This document shows positions 36,907 to 45,758 of a stretch of DNA of 64,000 nucleotides, piece after piece. The notes beneath the pieces are model-generated. The model did no database searches. It saw only the letters and a list, made by a program, of their open reading frames with translations, and was not told the DNA's origin. A program made the position numbers and the translations under genes. Source of the DNA: Peptoniphilus genitalis. GTDB lineage: Bacteria; Bacillota; Clostridia; Tissierellales; Peptoniphilaceae. The first letter of the stretch is position 1. Each line of letters starts with the position of its first letter. The DNA is taken from assembly GCF_023614525.1 (NCBI RefSeq), contig NZ_CP097885.1, forward strand, positions 124,001-188,000, in the 5' to 3' direction.

Positions 36907-38205
36907 TTAATCACCAAGAACTTCACAATTTGCAATTTCGCCTGTGTCTAAGATTTTTACTTTTTTGATTTTATTAGTAAGATCTTCCTCAGATTTTGCC
37001 TTGACCCTGATGTAGTTAGTTGTGTAACCATAATATACTCCATCATGTTTTTCTTCAAATAAAACTGACTGTGTCGTCTTCATGTTTTCTCTCTCAAAAA
37101 TCTCTTGATATTCTTCTCCAAGAGCAATTAATTTTTCAGATCTTTCTTTTTTAACATTTCCGTCAATTTGATTTTTCATGACAGCTGCCCTTGTGTTTTT
37201 TCTCTTTGAATATTTGAAGACGTGAATCCTTGAGAAGCCAACTTCTTTTACAATCTTCATTGAATCTTCAAAGTCCTCTTGGCTTTCTCCAGGGAAGCCA
37301 ACAATTATATCTGTTGTAAGCCCTGCATGAGGCATATACTTCCTGATGATATTCGCCTTTTCAATGTAATCTTCACGAGTGTATCGTCTATTCATGGCTT
37401 TAAGGATATTGTTTGATCCACTTTGAAGAGAAAGATGGAAGTGGTCACATAACTTTCCAGTCTTAACTGCCCTTTCCATAAAGTCATCTGTTATAATAAG
37501 TGGCTCAACAGATGAAAGTCTTATTCTCTCAATTCCATCAACTTCTGCAATGGCTTCTATTAGGTCAATTAATCTCATATCTCCAAGGTCCATTCCAAAG
37601 GAACCAATGTGAATTCCTGTTAATACAATTTCCTTGAATCCCCTATCAGCAAGGGTCCTTGCTTCTCTAACTGAGTCTTCAATTGTCCTGGACCTAATAG
37701 GTCCCCTTGCAAAAGGAATGATGCAATAGGTACAAAATCTGTTGCACCCATCTTGTACCTTCATGTAGGCACGTGTCCTATTGTTACTATCAAAATTTGT
37801 CGTGTTGGCAAATTCACGAACATTTTTTAATTCCTTAACAATATTTATCTTTTCATTGTTTTTCTTGGACTCTTCTATTAAATCTACAATTCTATTTCTT
37901 TCTGTTGTTCCAACGACAACATCAACTCCCTCAATGCTTTTAACTTCCTCGGGAGAAACTTGTGAATAACAACCCACAACTGCAACAACTGAGTTTGGAT
38001 TATTCTTCTTAGATTTTCTAATAAATTGTCTTGATTTTCTATCTGATAAATTTGTAACTGTGCAAGTATTAACTATATAAACATCACTAAAGTCATCATT
38101 TTCAACTTGTCTGTATCCCCTACTTTCAAAGAGTTCGCTCATGGCTTCAGATTCATATTGGTTAACCTTGCAGCCAAGAGTTAAAATTGAAAAAGTTTTT
38201 TCCAT
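36907..38205 (-). CDS. mtaB: tRNA t6A37 methylthiotransferase MtaB
   Basis: This 432-residue radical SAM enzyme converts t6A37 to ms2t6A37 in tRNA. The N-terminal UPF0004 domain (TLGCKVNQYESEAM, with further Cys at NTCTV and GCYSQ) holds one 4Fe-4S cluster. The radical SAM motif CNRFCTYCIIPFARG (about residues 153-167) holds the other, and a TRAM-like end follows. The sequence GCKVNQYE separates MtaB from MiaB and RimO. It overlaps rsmE by one base, in Bacillus order. Confidence 0.95.
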   Translation of the reverse strand: MEKTFSILTLGCKVNQYESEAMSELFESRGYRQVENDDFSDVYIVNTCTVTNLSDRKSRQFIRKSKKNNPNSVVAVVGCYSQVSPEEVKSIEGVDVVVGTTERNRIVDLIEESKKNNEKINIVKELKNVREFANTTNFDSNNRTRAYMKVQDGCNRFCTYCIIPFARGPIRSRTIEDSVREARTLADRGFKEIVLTGIHIGSFGMDLGDMRLIDLIEAIAEVDGIERIRLSSVEPLIITDDFMERAVKTGKLCDHFHLSLQSGSNNILKAMNRRYTREDYIEKANIIRKYMPHAGLTTDIIVGFPGESQEDFEDSMKIVKEVGFSRIHVFKYSKRKNTRAAVMKNQIDGNVKKERSEKLIALGEEYQEIFERENMKTTQSVLFEEKHDGVYYGYTTNYIRVKAKSEEDLTNKIKKVKILDTGEIANCEVLGD

Positions 38206-38894
38206 TACTCACACTCCTTTGCGTGTATTATATAAAAAGAAGCTGTTAAAGCTGCAGTCTCTGCTCGGAGAATTCTCCTTCCAAGCCCTACTTTTTTAGC
38301 TTCACTTAATAATTCAAGTTCTCTTTCTGATATACCACCCTCTGGTCCAATAACAAGTCCTATGTTTTTGCTAAGAGCCTTTGTTACCTCGCCCAATTGT
38401 GTCTTGTTTTCATCTTCATAACATAAAACTAAATCGCCAGAAAAATTTAAAATATCATCTGTCTTTATTATGTCATGAACCATAGGTATGACATCTCGTT
38501 TTGATTGCTTTGCAGCTGATTCCACAATTTTTTGAAATCTTTCCAATTTCTTTTCTTTTTTCTTGGAAATATCTGAGATAGACCTGTCCATAATAACAGG
38601 ATAAAAATCACTAACTCCAATTTCTGTGGCATGCCTTAAAACATCTTCAGACTTATTATTTTTTAGGACTCCAAAAAATAAGGACAGTCTAACCTTAGAT
38701 TCATTGGATTCTAGTACTTCCCCAAGATTTTTTATTTTTTCATCTTCATAAGCAAAAGAAAAAATACCATCCTCAAAAACAACTTGAAAGACTTCCCCGT
38801 CCTTTATCCTTATTACATTTTTTAAGTGGTGAAGAGTTTCTTCTTTTAAATTCGTATTGCCTTGAAACTCTCTATCTTCAAAAAATCTATACAT
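38205..38894 (-). CDS. rsmE: 16S rRNA m3U1498 methyltransferase
   Basis: This 229-residue SPOUT methyltransferase modifies U1498 of 16S rRNA. After a PUA-like N-terminus, the knotted SAM-binding part contains IGPEGGISERELELL and LGRRILRAETAALTA (about residues 175-215), both diagnostic of RsmE. The start overlaps prmA by eight bases. Confidence 0.95.
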   Translation of the reverse strand: MYRFFEDREFQGNTNLKEETLHHLKNVIRIKDGEVFQVVFEDGIFSFAYEDEKIKNLGEVLESNESKVRLSLFFGVLKNNKSEDVLRHATEIGVSDFYPVIMDRSISDISKKKEKKLERFQKIVESAAKQSKRDVIPMVHDIIKTDDILNFSGDLVLCYEDENKTQLGEVTKALSKNIGLVIGPEGGISERELELLSEAKKVGLGRRILRAETAALTASFYIIHAKECE

Positions 38895-39792
38895 TTAAAC
38901 TTCCTACAATGGCAACCCAATTATTTTTTTCTAATTCGTCAATAATTTCGAATCCATTTTCTTTTAGGGCATCAATAACCATTTGCCTTCTCTCTTTTAT
39001 AATTCCTGAAGTTATAAAAATTCCACCCTTATCCATGTGGTTCTTAAGATTTTTAATTTCATCAACGATTATCTCTGCAATTATGTTGGAAACAATTAAG
39101 TCGGCTCTTCCCTTTACAACATCAAGAAGATTTCCCTTTTTGATGTCCATCTTGTCTTCAAGATTATTTAGATCTGCATTTTCATGTGAAGCATCAATAC
39201 ACTTGTCATCAATATCAACAGCAAGGGCTCTCTTTGCTCCAAGTTTTAAAGCAGCTATGGCAAGAATGCCTGACCCGCAACCTATATCAAAGATCTCGTC
39301 ATCTTTATTTACATATCTCTCTAAAAGTTCAAGGCACATATAAGTTGATTCATGAGTTCCTGTTCCAAATGCCATGCCAGGATTTATTTTAATTACTATT
39401 CTCTTGTCATTGTCATAAGCTTCCCACTCAGGAACAATAGCAAGCTTTTCACCAATTTCTAGTGGCTTGTAATATTTTTTCCAATTATTCGCCCAGTCTT
39501 CGTCGTCCTTTTCTTCTAAAAGACATTGTCCAAGATTTTTTTCATTTAGCTCAGCCTTTAAATTATTTGCATCTTCCATATTTTCTGGATAAACCCTAAG
39601 AGCAAACACACCTTCCTTTGAATTTAAAAGAGGGTAATCAATAAAGTCCCAGTCCTTTTCATCTTGGTCTAGCTCATCAACTATATCGCTAGAAATTTCT
39701 TCTGTCGTATAAATTCCATAGTCAAATAGAATTCCTTCAATGATATCTTTTTTATCCTTTGAAGTATTTATTGTCATTTCAATGTATTTCAT
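38887..39792 (-). CDS. prmA: Ribosomal protein L11 methyltransferase
   Basis: This 301-residue class I methyltransferase trimethylates ribosomal protein L11. The substrate-recognition N-terminus is followed by INPGMAFGTGTHESTYMCLE and the SAM motif IFDIGCGSGILAIAALKLGA (about residues 167-186). It has its own promoter after the dnaJ terminator and starts the prmA-rsmE-mtaB-DUF1284-HIT transcript. Confidence 0.96.
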   Translation of the reverse strand: MKYIEMTINTSKDKKDIIEGILFDYGIYTTEEISSDIVDELDQDEKDWDFIDYPLLNSKEGVFALRVYPENMEDANNLKAELNEKNLGQCLLEEKDDEDWANNWKKYYKPLEIGEKLAIVPEWEAYDNDKRIVIKINPGMAFGTGTHESTYMCLELLERYVNKDDEIFDIGCGSGILAIAALKLGAKRALAVDIDDKCIDASHENADLNNLEDKMDIKKGNLLDVVKGRADLIVSNIIAEIIVDEIKNLKNHMDKGGIFITSGIIKERRQMVIDALKENGFEIIDELEKNNWVAIVGSLNV

Positions 39793-39808
39793 CTAATCAC
39801 CTTGTTTC

Positions 39809-39837
39809 ATTATATTATAGATAATTTCTTTATACAA
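39809..39837 (-). promoter_or_regulatory. Promoter of prmA-rsmE-mtaB operon
   Basis: On the minus strand TTGTAT (complement of 39832-39837) and TATAAT (complement of 39809-39814) are 17 bp apart, 16 bases before the prmA ATG. The -35 begins where the dnaJ terminator T tract ends. Confidence 0.6.
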
Positions 39838-39867
39838 TTTAAAAAATGCGAATCAATGATCCGCATT
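39838..39867 (-). terminator. Terminator overlapping the dnaJ stop
   Basis: AATGCGAATC (39845-39854) pairs with GATCCGCATT (39858-39867) with one wobble, and a T run follows on the minus strand. It divides the heat-shock genes from prmA. Confidence 0.75.
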
Positions 39868-40996
39868 AATCAAATAATTTCTTTAACTTATCTAAAAATG
39901 ATTTTTTATTTTCTGCAACTTCTGGCTCAGTTTCTCTTAACTCTTCAAGAAGTTTCCTTTGTTCGTCGCTTACCTTTTTTGGAATAATAATCTCTACCTT
40001 GAAGAAGAGATCCCCTCTTTGTTTATCTCTATTGACATAAGGAACTCCTTCTCCCTTTAGTCTAAAAACTGTTCCGCCTGTAGTCCCTTTAGGAATATCA
40101 TAGTCAACAATTTTCTCAAGAGTTGGTACTTTAATCTTTGCTCCAAGAACTGCATCTGAATAAGAAATTGGAATATTTAGGTAGATGTCATTGCCTTCTC
40201 TCTTGAAGACTGCGTCTGATCTAACCCTAATATAGACGAAGATGTCTCCATTTTCGCCACCATTTTCACCAACAGAACCTTGATTCCTAAGTGAAATTAT
40301 GTTTCCAGTGTCAACTCCCTTAGGGATGTTGACTTTTAACTTCTTAGTTCTTACCTTGCTTCCTCTTCCACCACATTCTTTACATGGCTCTTCTATAACT
40401 TCGCCTGTTCCATTACAGTCTTCACAAGCTGAAGTCCTCACAAACCTACCAAATGGTGTGTTTTGTTCTGAAGTAACTTGACCTGAACCATGGCAAGTTT
40501 CACAAGTATGCTTTTCACTTCCTGGTTCCATCTTGCTGCCGTGACAATGGGAACACTCTTCCCTAACCTTAACAGAAATTTCTTTTTCCACTCCAAATAT
40601 TGCTTCAAAGAAATCAAGGGTTACGTCTACTCTTGCATCAGGTCCCTTCTTTGGCATGTCTTTTCTGTTTGCGTATTCATATCTATTGGATCTTGAGCCG
40701 CCAAAAATATCAAATATGTCATCAAAGATATCTGAGAAACCTCCAAAGCCACTTCCTCCAGATCCACCCATGTTGCCCTTAAGTCCTTCTTCGCCATAGA
40801 CATCGTAGATTTGTCTTTTTTCATCATCTGCTAGAACTTCATAGGCATAGGATATTTCTTTAAACTTTGCCTCAGCAACTTCATCTCCTGGATTTAGGTC
40901 CGGGTGATACTTTTTAGCAAGCTTCTTATAAGATCTCTTTAACTCTTCTTTAGTTACATTTTTTTCAACTTCAAGAATTTCATAAAAATTTCTCAT
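39866..40996 (-). CDS. dnaJ: Chaperone protein DnaJ
   Basis: This 376-residue type I Hsp40 stimulates DnaK ATPase and hands it unfolded clients. The J domain at the N-terminus has the HPD motif (KKYHPDLNP, about 31-39). A G/F-rich region, four CxxCxGxG zinc-finger repeats (about residues 140-215) and the C-terminal client domain follow. ATG 40996 is used because AGGTGG precedes it by three bases. A TTG further up would place the RBS inside the gene. No CIRCE lies in front, so it depends on readthrough from dnaK or its own weak promoter. Confidence 0.96.
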   Translation of the reverse strand: MRNFYEILEVEKNVTKEELKRSYKKLAKKYHPDLNPGDEVAEAKFKEISYAYEVLADDEKRQIYDVYGEEGLKGNMGGSGGSGFGGFSDIFDDIFDIFGGSRSNRYEYANRKDMPKKGPDARVDVTLDFFEAIFGVEKEISVKVREECSHCHGSKMEPGSEKHTCETCHGSGQVTSEQNTPFGRFVRTSACEDCNGTGEVIEEPCKECGGRGSKVRTKKLKVNIPKGVDTGNIISLRNQGSVGENGGENGDIFVYIRVRSDAVFKREGNDIYLNIPISYSDAVLGAKIKVPTLEKIVDYDIPKGTTGGTVFRLKGEGVPYVNRDKQRGDLFFKVEIIIPKKVSDEQRKLLEELRETEPEVAENKKSFLDKLKKLFD

Positions 40997-41117
40997 CTTC
41001 CACCTCAATAGTTCTATATTCTAATATAAAAACTAGAAAAAATAAAGCTAAATTCAAATTTTAAAAGATATTTGAGTGTAAAAAATTAATTTATCAAATA
41101 CAATATAATTTTCTACA

Positions 41118-41145
41118 TAAAAAAAGTTGCAGCCGAAACTGCAAC
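41118..41145 (-). terminator. Terminator between dnaK and dnaJ
   Basis: GTTGCAG (41126-41132) / CTGCAAC (41139-41145) stem with a 6-base loop. On the minus strand seven T follow (complement of 41119-41125). It would limit dnaJ expression relative to dnaK. Confidence 0.85.
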
Positions 41146-41160
41146 ATTTTTATTTAATTA

Positions 41161-42987
41161 TTATTCTTCATCTTCATCTACAACTTCATAGTCAGCGTCA
41201 ACTACATCGTCATCAGCATGTGCTTGAGAGCCATCAGCTTGACCTTGACCAGCTTGTTGTTTATAAATTTCTTCTGAAATTGCGTAGAAAGCTTGAGTTA
41301 ATTCTTCAGTCTTAGACTTAATAGCTTCAAGATCTTCACCATCTTTTACATCTTTAAGTCCCTTGATTGCTTCTTCAATCTTAGTCTTATCTGCATCAGA
41401 AATCTTTCCTTCAACATCCTTAAGTGTGTTTTCAGATTGGTAAATCATTGAGTCAGCGTTGTTTCTAGCTTCAATTAAATCTTTCTTCTTAGCATCTTCT
41501 TGAGCATACATTTCTGCTTCCTTAACTTTCTTTTCAATTTCTTCTTCGTTTAAGTTAGTTGAAGATGTAATTGTGATGTGTTGTTCTTTACCAGTACCCA
41601 TGTCCTTAGCACTTACATTTACAATACCATTTGCATCAATATCAAATGTTACTTCAATTTGTGGCACGCCTCTTCTTGCTGGTGCAATACCGTCAAGTGT
41701 AAATCTACCAAGAGTTACGTTGTCTTTTGCCATTTGTCTTTCACCTTGAAGTACGTGAATTTCTACAGAAGTTTGATTGTCTGCTGCAGTTGTAAATATT
41801 TGTGACTTCTTAGTTGGGATAGTTGTATTTCTTTCAATAAGTCTTGTTGTAATGTTACCCATTGTTTCAATTCCTAGAGAAAGTGGTGTTACGTCAAGAA
41901 GAAGTAAGTCCTTAACATCTCCAGAAAGAACTCCACCTTGGATAGCTGCACCAAGAGCTACACATTCGTCTGGGTTAATATCCTTTTGAGGATTTTTTCC
42001 AGTTAACTTCTTAATACATTCTTGAACAGCTGGAATTCTTGTAGAACCACCAACTAGAAGAACTTTGTCTATTTCGTTTGCAGAAAGTCCTGCATCCTTT
42101 AAAGCATCCTTAACAGGTCCTTCAGTCATCTTAACAAGGTCTGCTGTAAGTTCGTCGAACTTAGCACGAGTGATGTCCATATTTAAGTGAAGTGGACCAG
42201 CTTGTGAAGCTGTGATAAATGGAAGGTTGACATTTGTTGACATAGTAGAAGAAAGTTCCTTCTTAGCCTTTTCAGCTGCTTCTTTTAGTCTTTGTAGACT
42301 CATGTTGTCAGCCTTAAGATCAATTCCATTTTCTTTTTTAAATTCTTCAGCAATATAATCAATTAGTCTATTGTCGAAGTCATCTCCACCAAGTTTGTTG
42401 TTACCACGAGTTGCGTGTACTTCAAATACACCATCAGAAAGTTCAAGGATAGATACGTCAAATGTACCACCACCAAGGTCATAAACCATAACAGTTTGTG
42501 CATCCTTGTCCTTGTCTTCTCCATAAGCAAGTGCTGCTGCAGTTGGTTCGTTTACAATTCTCTTTACATCAAGTCCTGCAATTCTTCCTGCATCCTTAGT
42601 TGCTTGTCTTTGAGCATCTGTAAAGTATGCTGGAACTGTGATAACAGCTTCTGTAATTTTTTCGCCAAGATAAGATTCAGCATCAGCCTTTAATTTTTGT
42701 AAAATCATAGCTGAAATATCTTGTGGAGTATAAGTTTTGTCATCAATCTTTACAGTAAAATCTGAACCCATATGTCTCTTAATAGAAGAGATTGTTCTAT
42801 CAGAGTTTGTGATTGCTTGTCTCTTAGCAGTTTCACCTACTAATCTTTCGCCATCTTTTGTGAAAGCTACTACTGAAGGAGTAGTTCTGTTACCTTCAAT
42901 GTTAGGAATTATTACAGATTCTCCACCTTCCATTACTGCTACTGCAGAGTTAGTTGTTCCTAAGTCAATACCAATTATTTTTCCCAT
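41161..42987 (-). CDS. dnaK: Chaperone protein DnaK (Hsp70)
   Basis: This 608-residue Hsp70 has the ATPase domain signatures [33 protein letters not shown] and [15 protein letters not shown]. It also has the substrate-binding domain and an acidic C-terminal tail rich in Ala/Gly/Gln. Gram-positive DnaK proteins lack a segment in the ATPase domain compared with E. coli, and the length here fits that. It is third in hrcA-grpE-dnaK, controlled through CIRCE, with RBS AGGAGG. Confidence 0.98.
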   Translation of the reverse strand: MGKIIGIDLGTTNSAVAVMEGGESVIIPNIEGNRTTPSVVAFTKDGERLVGETAKRQAITNSDRTISSIKRHMGSDFTVKIDDKTYTPQDISAMILQKLKADAESYLGEKITEAVITVPAYFTDAQRQATKDAGRIAGLDVKRIVNEPTAAALAYGEDKDKDAQTVMVYDLGGGTFDVSILELSDGVFEVHATRGNNKLGGDDFDNRLIDYIAEEFKKENGIDLKADNMSLQRLKEAAEKAKKELSSTMSTNVNLPFITASQAGPLHLNMDITRAKFDELTADLVKMTEGPVKDALKDAGLSANEIDKVLLVGGSTRIPAVQECIKKLTGKNPQKDINPDECVALGAAIQGGVLSGDVKDLLLLDVTPLSLGIETMGNITTRLIERNTTIPTKKSQIFTTAADNQTSVEIHVLQGERQMAKDNVTLGRFTLDGIAPARRGVPQIEVTFDIDANGIVNVSAKDMGTGKEQHITITSSTNLNEEEIEKKVKEAEMYAQEDAKKKDLIEARNNADSMIYQSENTLKDVEGKISDADKTKIEEAIKGLKDVKDGEDLEAIKSKTEELTQAFYAISEEIYKQQAGQGQADGSQAHADDDVVDADYEVVDEDEE

Positions 42988-43008
42988 ATATATTTCCTCC
43001 TAAAATTC

Positions 43009-43536
43009 TTATTGTGAAACTTTGACCATTGCAGGTCTTAGTGTTTTATCGTTAATTAAATAACCCTTTTGCAATACTTCTATAACATAACCACTGTCGT
43101 ATTCATCAGAATCTTCAGTGAGTACTGCGTGATGATATATTGGATCAAATTCTTTTCCCAATGCGTCCATTTCAACTATGCCGTCTTTAGCAAGTACGTC
43201 AGTAAGTTGATTTTTTATCATTAATATTCCTTCATAGGTTGAGTCCTTGTCCTTTATAGAGTCCAAAGCTCTCTCAAAGTTATCTATGACAGGAAGTAGG
43301 TCATTTGCAATTTTCTTAACTCCAAGCTCAACATACTCAGACTTTTGTGCCTCAGTCCTTCTCTTGTAGTTGGAGAAGTCTGCTTGAAGTCTCATAAATT
43401 TATCCATTAAATCTTGATACTTTTCATCATCAGAAGCATCTACTTCAGCTTCATCATTAAGATCAAGATTTTCATCTTTCATATCTATATCTTCATCATT
43501 TTGTAAATCATCTTTTTTTATATCTTCATTCGTCAT
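43009..43536 (-). CDS. grpE: Nucleotide exchange factor GrpE
   Basis: GrpE releases ADP from DnaK. The 175-residue protein has an acidic disordered start (about 1-45), a long coiled coil (YQDLMDKFMRLQADFSNYKRRT) and the C-terminal beta domain with VEMDALGKEFDPIYHHAV. The start is either ATG 43536 (AGGGAG three bases ahead) or a GTG at 43548 overlapping the hrcA stop. I prefer the ATG. Confidence 0.94.
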   Translation of the reverse strand: MTNEDIKKDDLQNDEDIDMKDENLDLNDEAEVDASDDEKYQDLMDKFMRLQADFSNYKRRTEAQKSEYVELGVKKIANDLLPVIDNFERALDSIKDKDSTYEGILMIKNQLTDVLAKDGIVEMDALGKEFDPIYHHAVLTEDSDEYDSGYVIEVLQKGYLINDKTLRPAMVKVSQ

Positions 43537-43544
43537 GTACTCCC

Positions 43545-44567
43545 TCACATTTCTTTCAATCCACTTTTCACTGCGTCGCTAAAAATCTTAACGACTTTGA
43601 CCAATTTCATGTAATCAATTCTAACTGGTCCAATGATTCCAATACTTCCATAGATTCCATGTTCCTTAGCGAAGGGAGCTCTTATAATAGTATTTTCCTT
43701 CATGAGACTTGCGCTATTTTCTGATCCAATAATAACTTCAACATCACTGGTGAAAGTGTCATTTTTTAGGATTTGAAATAAGCTGTCCCGATCTTCTACT
43801 AGGCCCATAAAATCTCTAGCCTTGTCTAGGTCCTTATATTCATCAAAGTTTAAAATATTTGTAAGACCGTCATAATAAATGTCAATGGAAGACACCTTTT
43901 TATTAAATTGACTAGCAATTTTTACAAGATCAGAAATAAATTTTCCATGTCTTATCATGTCCTCTGAAAGTGAAATCTTAAGTGACTCAATTTCATTAAA
44001 ATCTATTCCCGACATTTTTTCATTTAAGACCTTCTCTATTATATGAAAATCTTCATCAGAAATATTTTCGATTTCTAAAAAATACTTCTCAATAACTCCC
44101 TTGTCCCCAATGAGAACTAACAGGGCTGTAAAATCATCAAGCTTTACTAGAGTAAGTCTTTTGATTTTTGTATCGGCCTTCTGTGGTGCTATGAGATAAG
44201 CCGTACAAGAACTTAAGTTAGCTAGGAGATTGACTGCATTTTTATAAAAATCTTCATGATTTCTAGAAGTCAATAAAAGTCTCTCCATGATTTTTCTTGA
44301 GGCATCTATGTCGTGGAAACTATTGAAGTTTTTAAAAAGTTCATCAACATAGAAGCGGTAAGCCTTGTCTGATGGAATTCTTCCCGCTGACTGATGTGGC
44401 TTATTCAAAAAACCTAGATCTTCAAGATCTGCCATTTCATTTCTTATAGTCGCTGAACTAACTCCAAGGTCGTAATCTTTGGAAAGAGTTCGTGAACCAA
44501 CTGGAGTCGGCATATCTATATACGCCTCAATTATGGCATTTAAAATATTAATTTTTCTAGTATCCAT
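43545..44567 (-). CDS. hrcA: Heat-inducible repressor HrcA
   Basis: This 340-residue repressor binds CIRCE and releases it when GroEL is occupied by misfolded protein. The N-terminal winged helix (about residues 1-75, with VGSRTLSKDYDLGVSSATIRNEMADLEDLG) is followed by an inserted dimerising domain and a GAF-like domain. ATG 44567 follows AAAGGAGGAG. The CIRCE lies just upstream in the leader, so the gene is autoregulated. Confidence 0.97.
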   Translation of the reverse strand: MDTRKINILNAIIEAYIDMPTPVGSRTLSKDYDLGVSSATIRNEMADLEDLGFLNKPHQSAGRIPSDKAYRFYVDELFKNFNSFHDIDASRKIMERLLLTSRNHEDFYKNAVNLLANLSSCTAYLIAPQKADTKIKRLTLVKLDDFTALLVLIGDKGVIEKYFLEIENISDEDFHIIEKVLNEKMSGIDFNEIESLKISLSEDMIRHGKFISDLVKIASQFNKKVSSIDIYYDGLTNILNFDEYKDLDKARDFMGLVEDRDSLFQILKNDTFTSDVEVIIGSENSASLMKENTIIRAPFAKEHGIYGSIGIIGPVRIDYMKLVKVVKIFSDAVKSGLKEM

Positions 44568-44580
44568 AACTCCTCCTTTG

Positions 44581-44607
44581 TTAGCACTCATTAACATCGA
44601 GTGCTAA
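44581..44607. promoter_or_regulatory. CIRCE operator (HrcA binding site)
   Basis: TTAGCACTC-N9-GAGTGCTAA is a perfect copy of the CIRCE consensus. It lies between the hrcA promoter and RBS, and governs hrcA-grpE-dnaK. Confidence 0.98.
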
Positions 44608-44616
44608 TCTATCTAT

Positions 44617-44645
44617 ATAATACTTCACGCCTAATACTTTGTCAA
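44617..44645 (-). promoter_or_regulatory. Sigma-A promoter of hrcA-grpE-dnaK
   Basis: On the minus strand a consensus TTGACA (complement of 44640-44645) and TATTAT (complement of 44617-44622) stand 17 bp apart. The start point falls at the CIRCE edge. Confidence 0.88.
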
Positions 44646-45184
44646 GGAAATTTAAAAATATTTTTGACTTTTTTTGACTTTCTTATATTCCCTTATTTTA
44701 TCTGGGAAATTTATAAGATTTTAAATTTTAAAATATCCTAAGTTTACAAATTTTTATTAGTTCTTGCACTTAATTTGTTTTGTTTTATTTTTTATTTCCC
44801 CTCTACAGAGTTTTAAAAATTATTTTCGAAAGTTTATTAAGTCATAAGAGGAAATAACTTTAAATTTTTATAAAGTCCTTCGCTTCCTCATAAACTTTTT
44901 TCTTTAACACAAAAATTAAAAGAAGTTTTTAAAACTTAAGAATTTCATTTTATCTTCTTGATACATAGAGACATGTTATAATTTAAATTATTCATAGTCT
45001 CTGTGTCTAAAGTTATCTCTCTTCACTAAGTTATAAAAAATTTTTTTCATAAACTTCTAATTTAAAAAAATTTAATTCAAACTTCTATTTAAAAATCAAT
45101 TAATTTTAACCTAAGTAATTTTAATTTATTACAACATACTCATGCTGTATAAGATAAATAGTTATCCAATCTTTTCCTTATTTA
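44646..45184. other. Long AT-rich intergenic region between hrcA and lepB
   Basis: About 540 bases with no credible reading frame. It separates the divergent hrcA and lepB operons, holds homopolymer A and T tracts, and contains one notable dyad with an embedded -10 box (44958-45006, listed separately). No riboswitch or tRNA is recognised. Confidence 0.7.
44958..45006 (+). promoter_or_regulatory. Extended -10 element inside a 14-bp imperfect dyad
   Basis: TGTTATAAT (44974-44982) is an extended -10 box. It is flanked by ATACATAGAGACATG (44961-44975) and CATAGTCTCTGTGTCT (44993-45008), which are inverted copies with few mismatches. A transcript from here would run into lepB with a leader of about 220 bases. 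Whether it is an operator, an RNA hairpin or a small RNA promoter cannot be told. Confidence 0.35.
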
Positions 45185-45193
45185 TGATAAAAT
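45185..45193 (+). promoter_or_regulatory. Extended -10 promoter of lepB-lepA-hemW
   Basis: TGATAAAAT (45185-45193) is an extended -10 with no clear -35, placed 22 bases ahead of the lepB TTG start. Confidence 0.4.
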
Positions 45194-45214
45194 TAGAAAT
45201 TGGAGATGATCACA

Positions 45215-45724
45215 TTGAAAAAAAACGAAACCCTATCTTTTATTCTTACAATTGTAGCTGCAGTTTTAATTGCACTTTTTGTGAGAACTTTTATTTTTAA
45301 TATAGCTGTAGTTAATGGAGAGTCTATGCATCCAACTTTAAACGAAAGAGATAAATTGCTCTGCCTTTCTTACAAGAGATACACTGACCTGCCTCGTGGA
45401 GAAATCGTGGTAATAGATGCGCCTAATGACAACAGGAATTATATTAAGAGATTAATTGGAAAGCCTGGCGACACAATAGAATTTAAAGATGGACAAGTTA
45501 TATTAAATGGAAAAGTTTTGGAAGAAACTTATACTTCAACAGATTATACAGAGTCTGATGTTGAAAGCTTTACATTAAAAGATGATGAATACTTTGTTAT
45601 GGGAGACAACAGACTTCCTGGCATGAGCATTGACTCCAGATACTTTGGACCAATTGAAAAGAAAAGAATAAAATCAGCAGCAGTTTATAGGATTTTACCT
45701 CTAAGTAATAGAGGAAAAATTTAA
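45215..45724 (+). CDS. lepB: Signal peptidase I
   Basis: This 169-residue membrane-anchored serine protease removes signal peptides from secreted proteins. One N-terminal TM (about residues 6-26) precedes the catalytic serine box GESMHPTL (Ser about 38), the lysine box [12 protein letters not shown] (Lys about 77) and the box [16 protein letters not shown]. The usual GDNR-x-x-S is spaced PGMSIDSR here. TTG 45215 is chosen: GGAG lies nine bases upstream, whereas the ATG at 45206 touches it. It is first in an operon with lepA and hemW. Confidence 0.94.
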   Translation: MKKNETLSFILTIVAAVLIALFVRTFIFNIAVVNGESMHPTLNERDKLLCLSYKRYTDLPRGEIVVIDAPNDNRNYIKRLIGKPGDTIEFKDGQVILNGKVLEETYTSTDYTESDVESFTLKDDEYFVMGDNRLPGMSIDSRYFGPIEKKRIKSAAVYRILPLSNRGKI

Positions 45725-45758
45725 AATATATAATCCCCATGAAATCGGAGGTAAAAAT

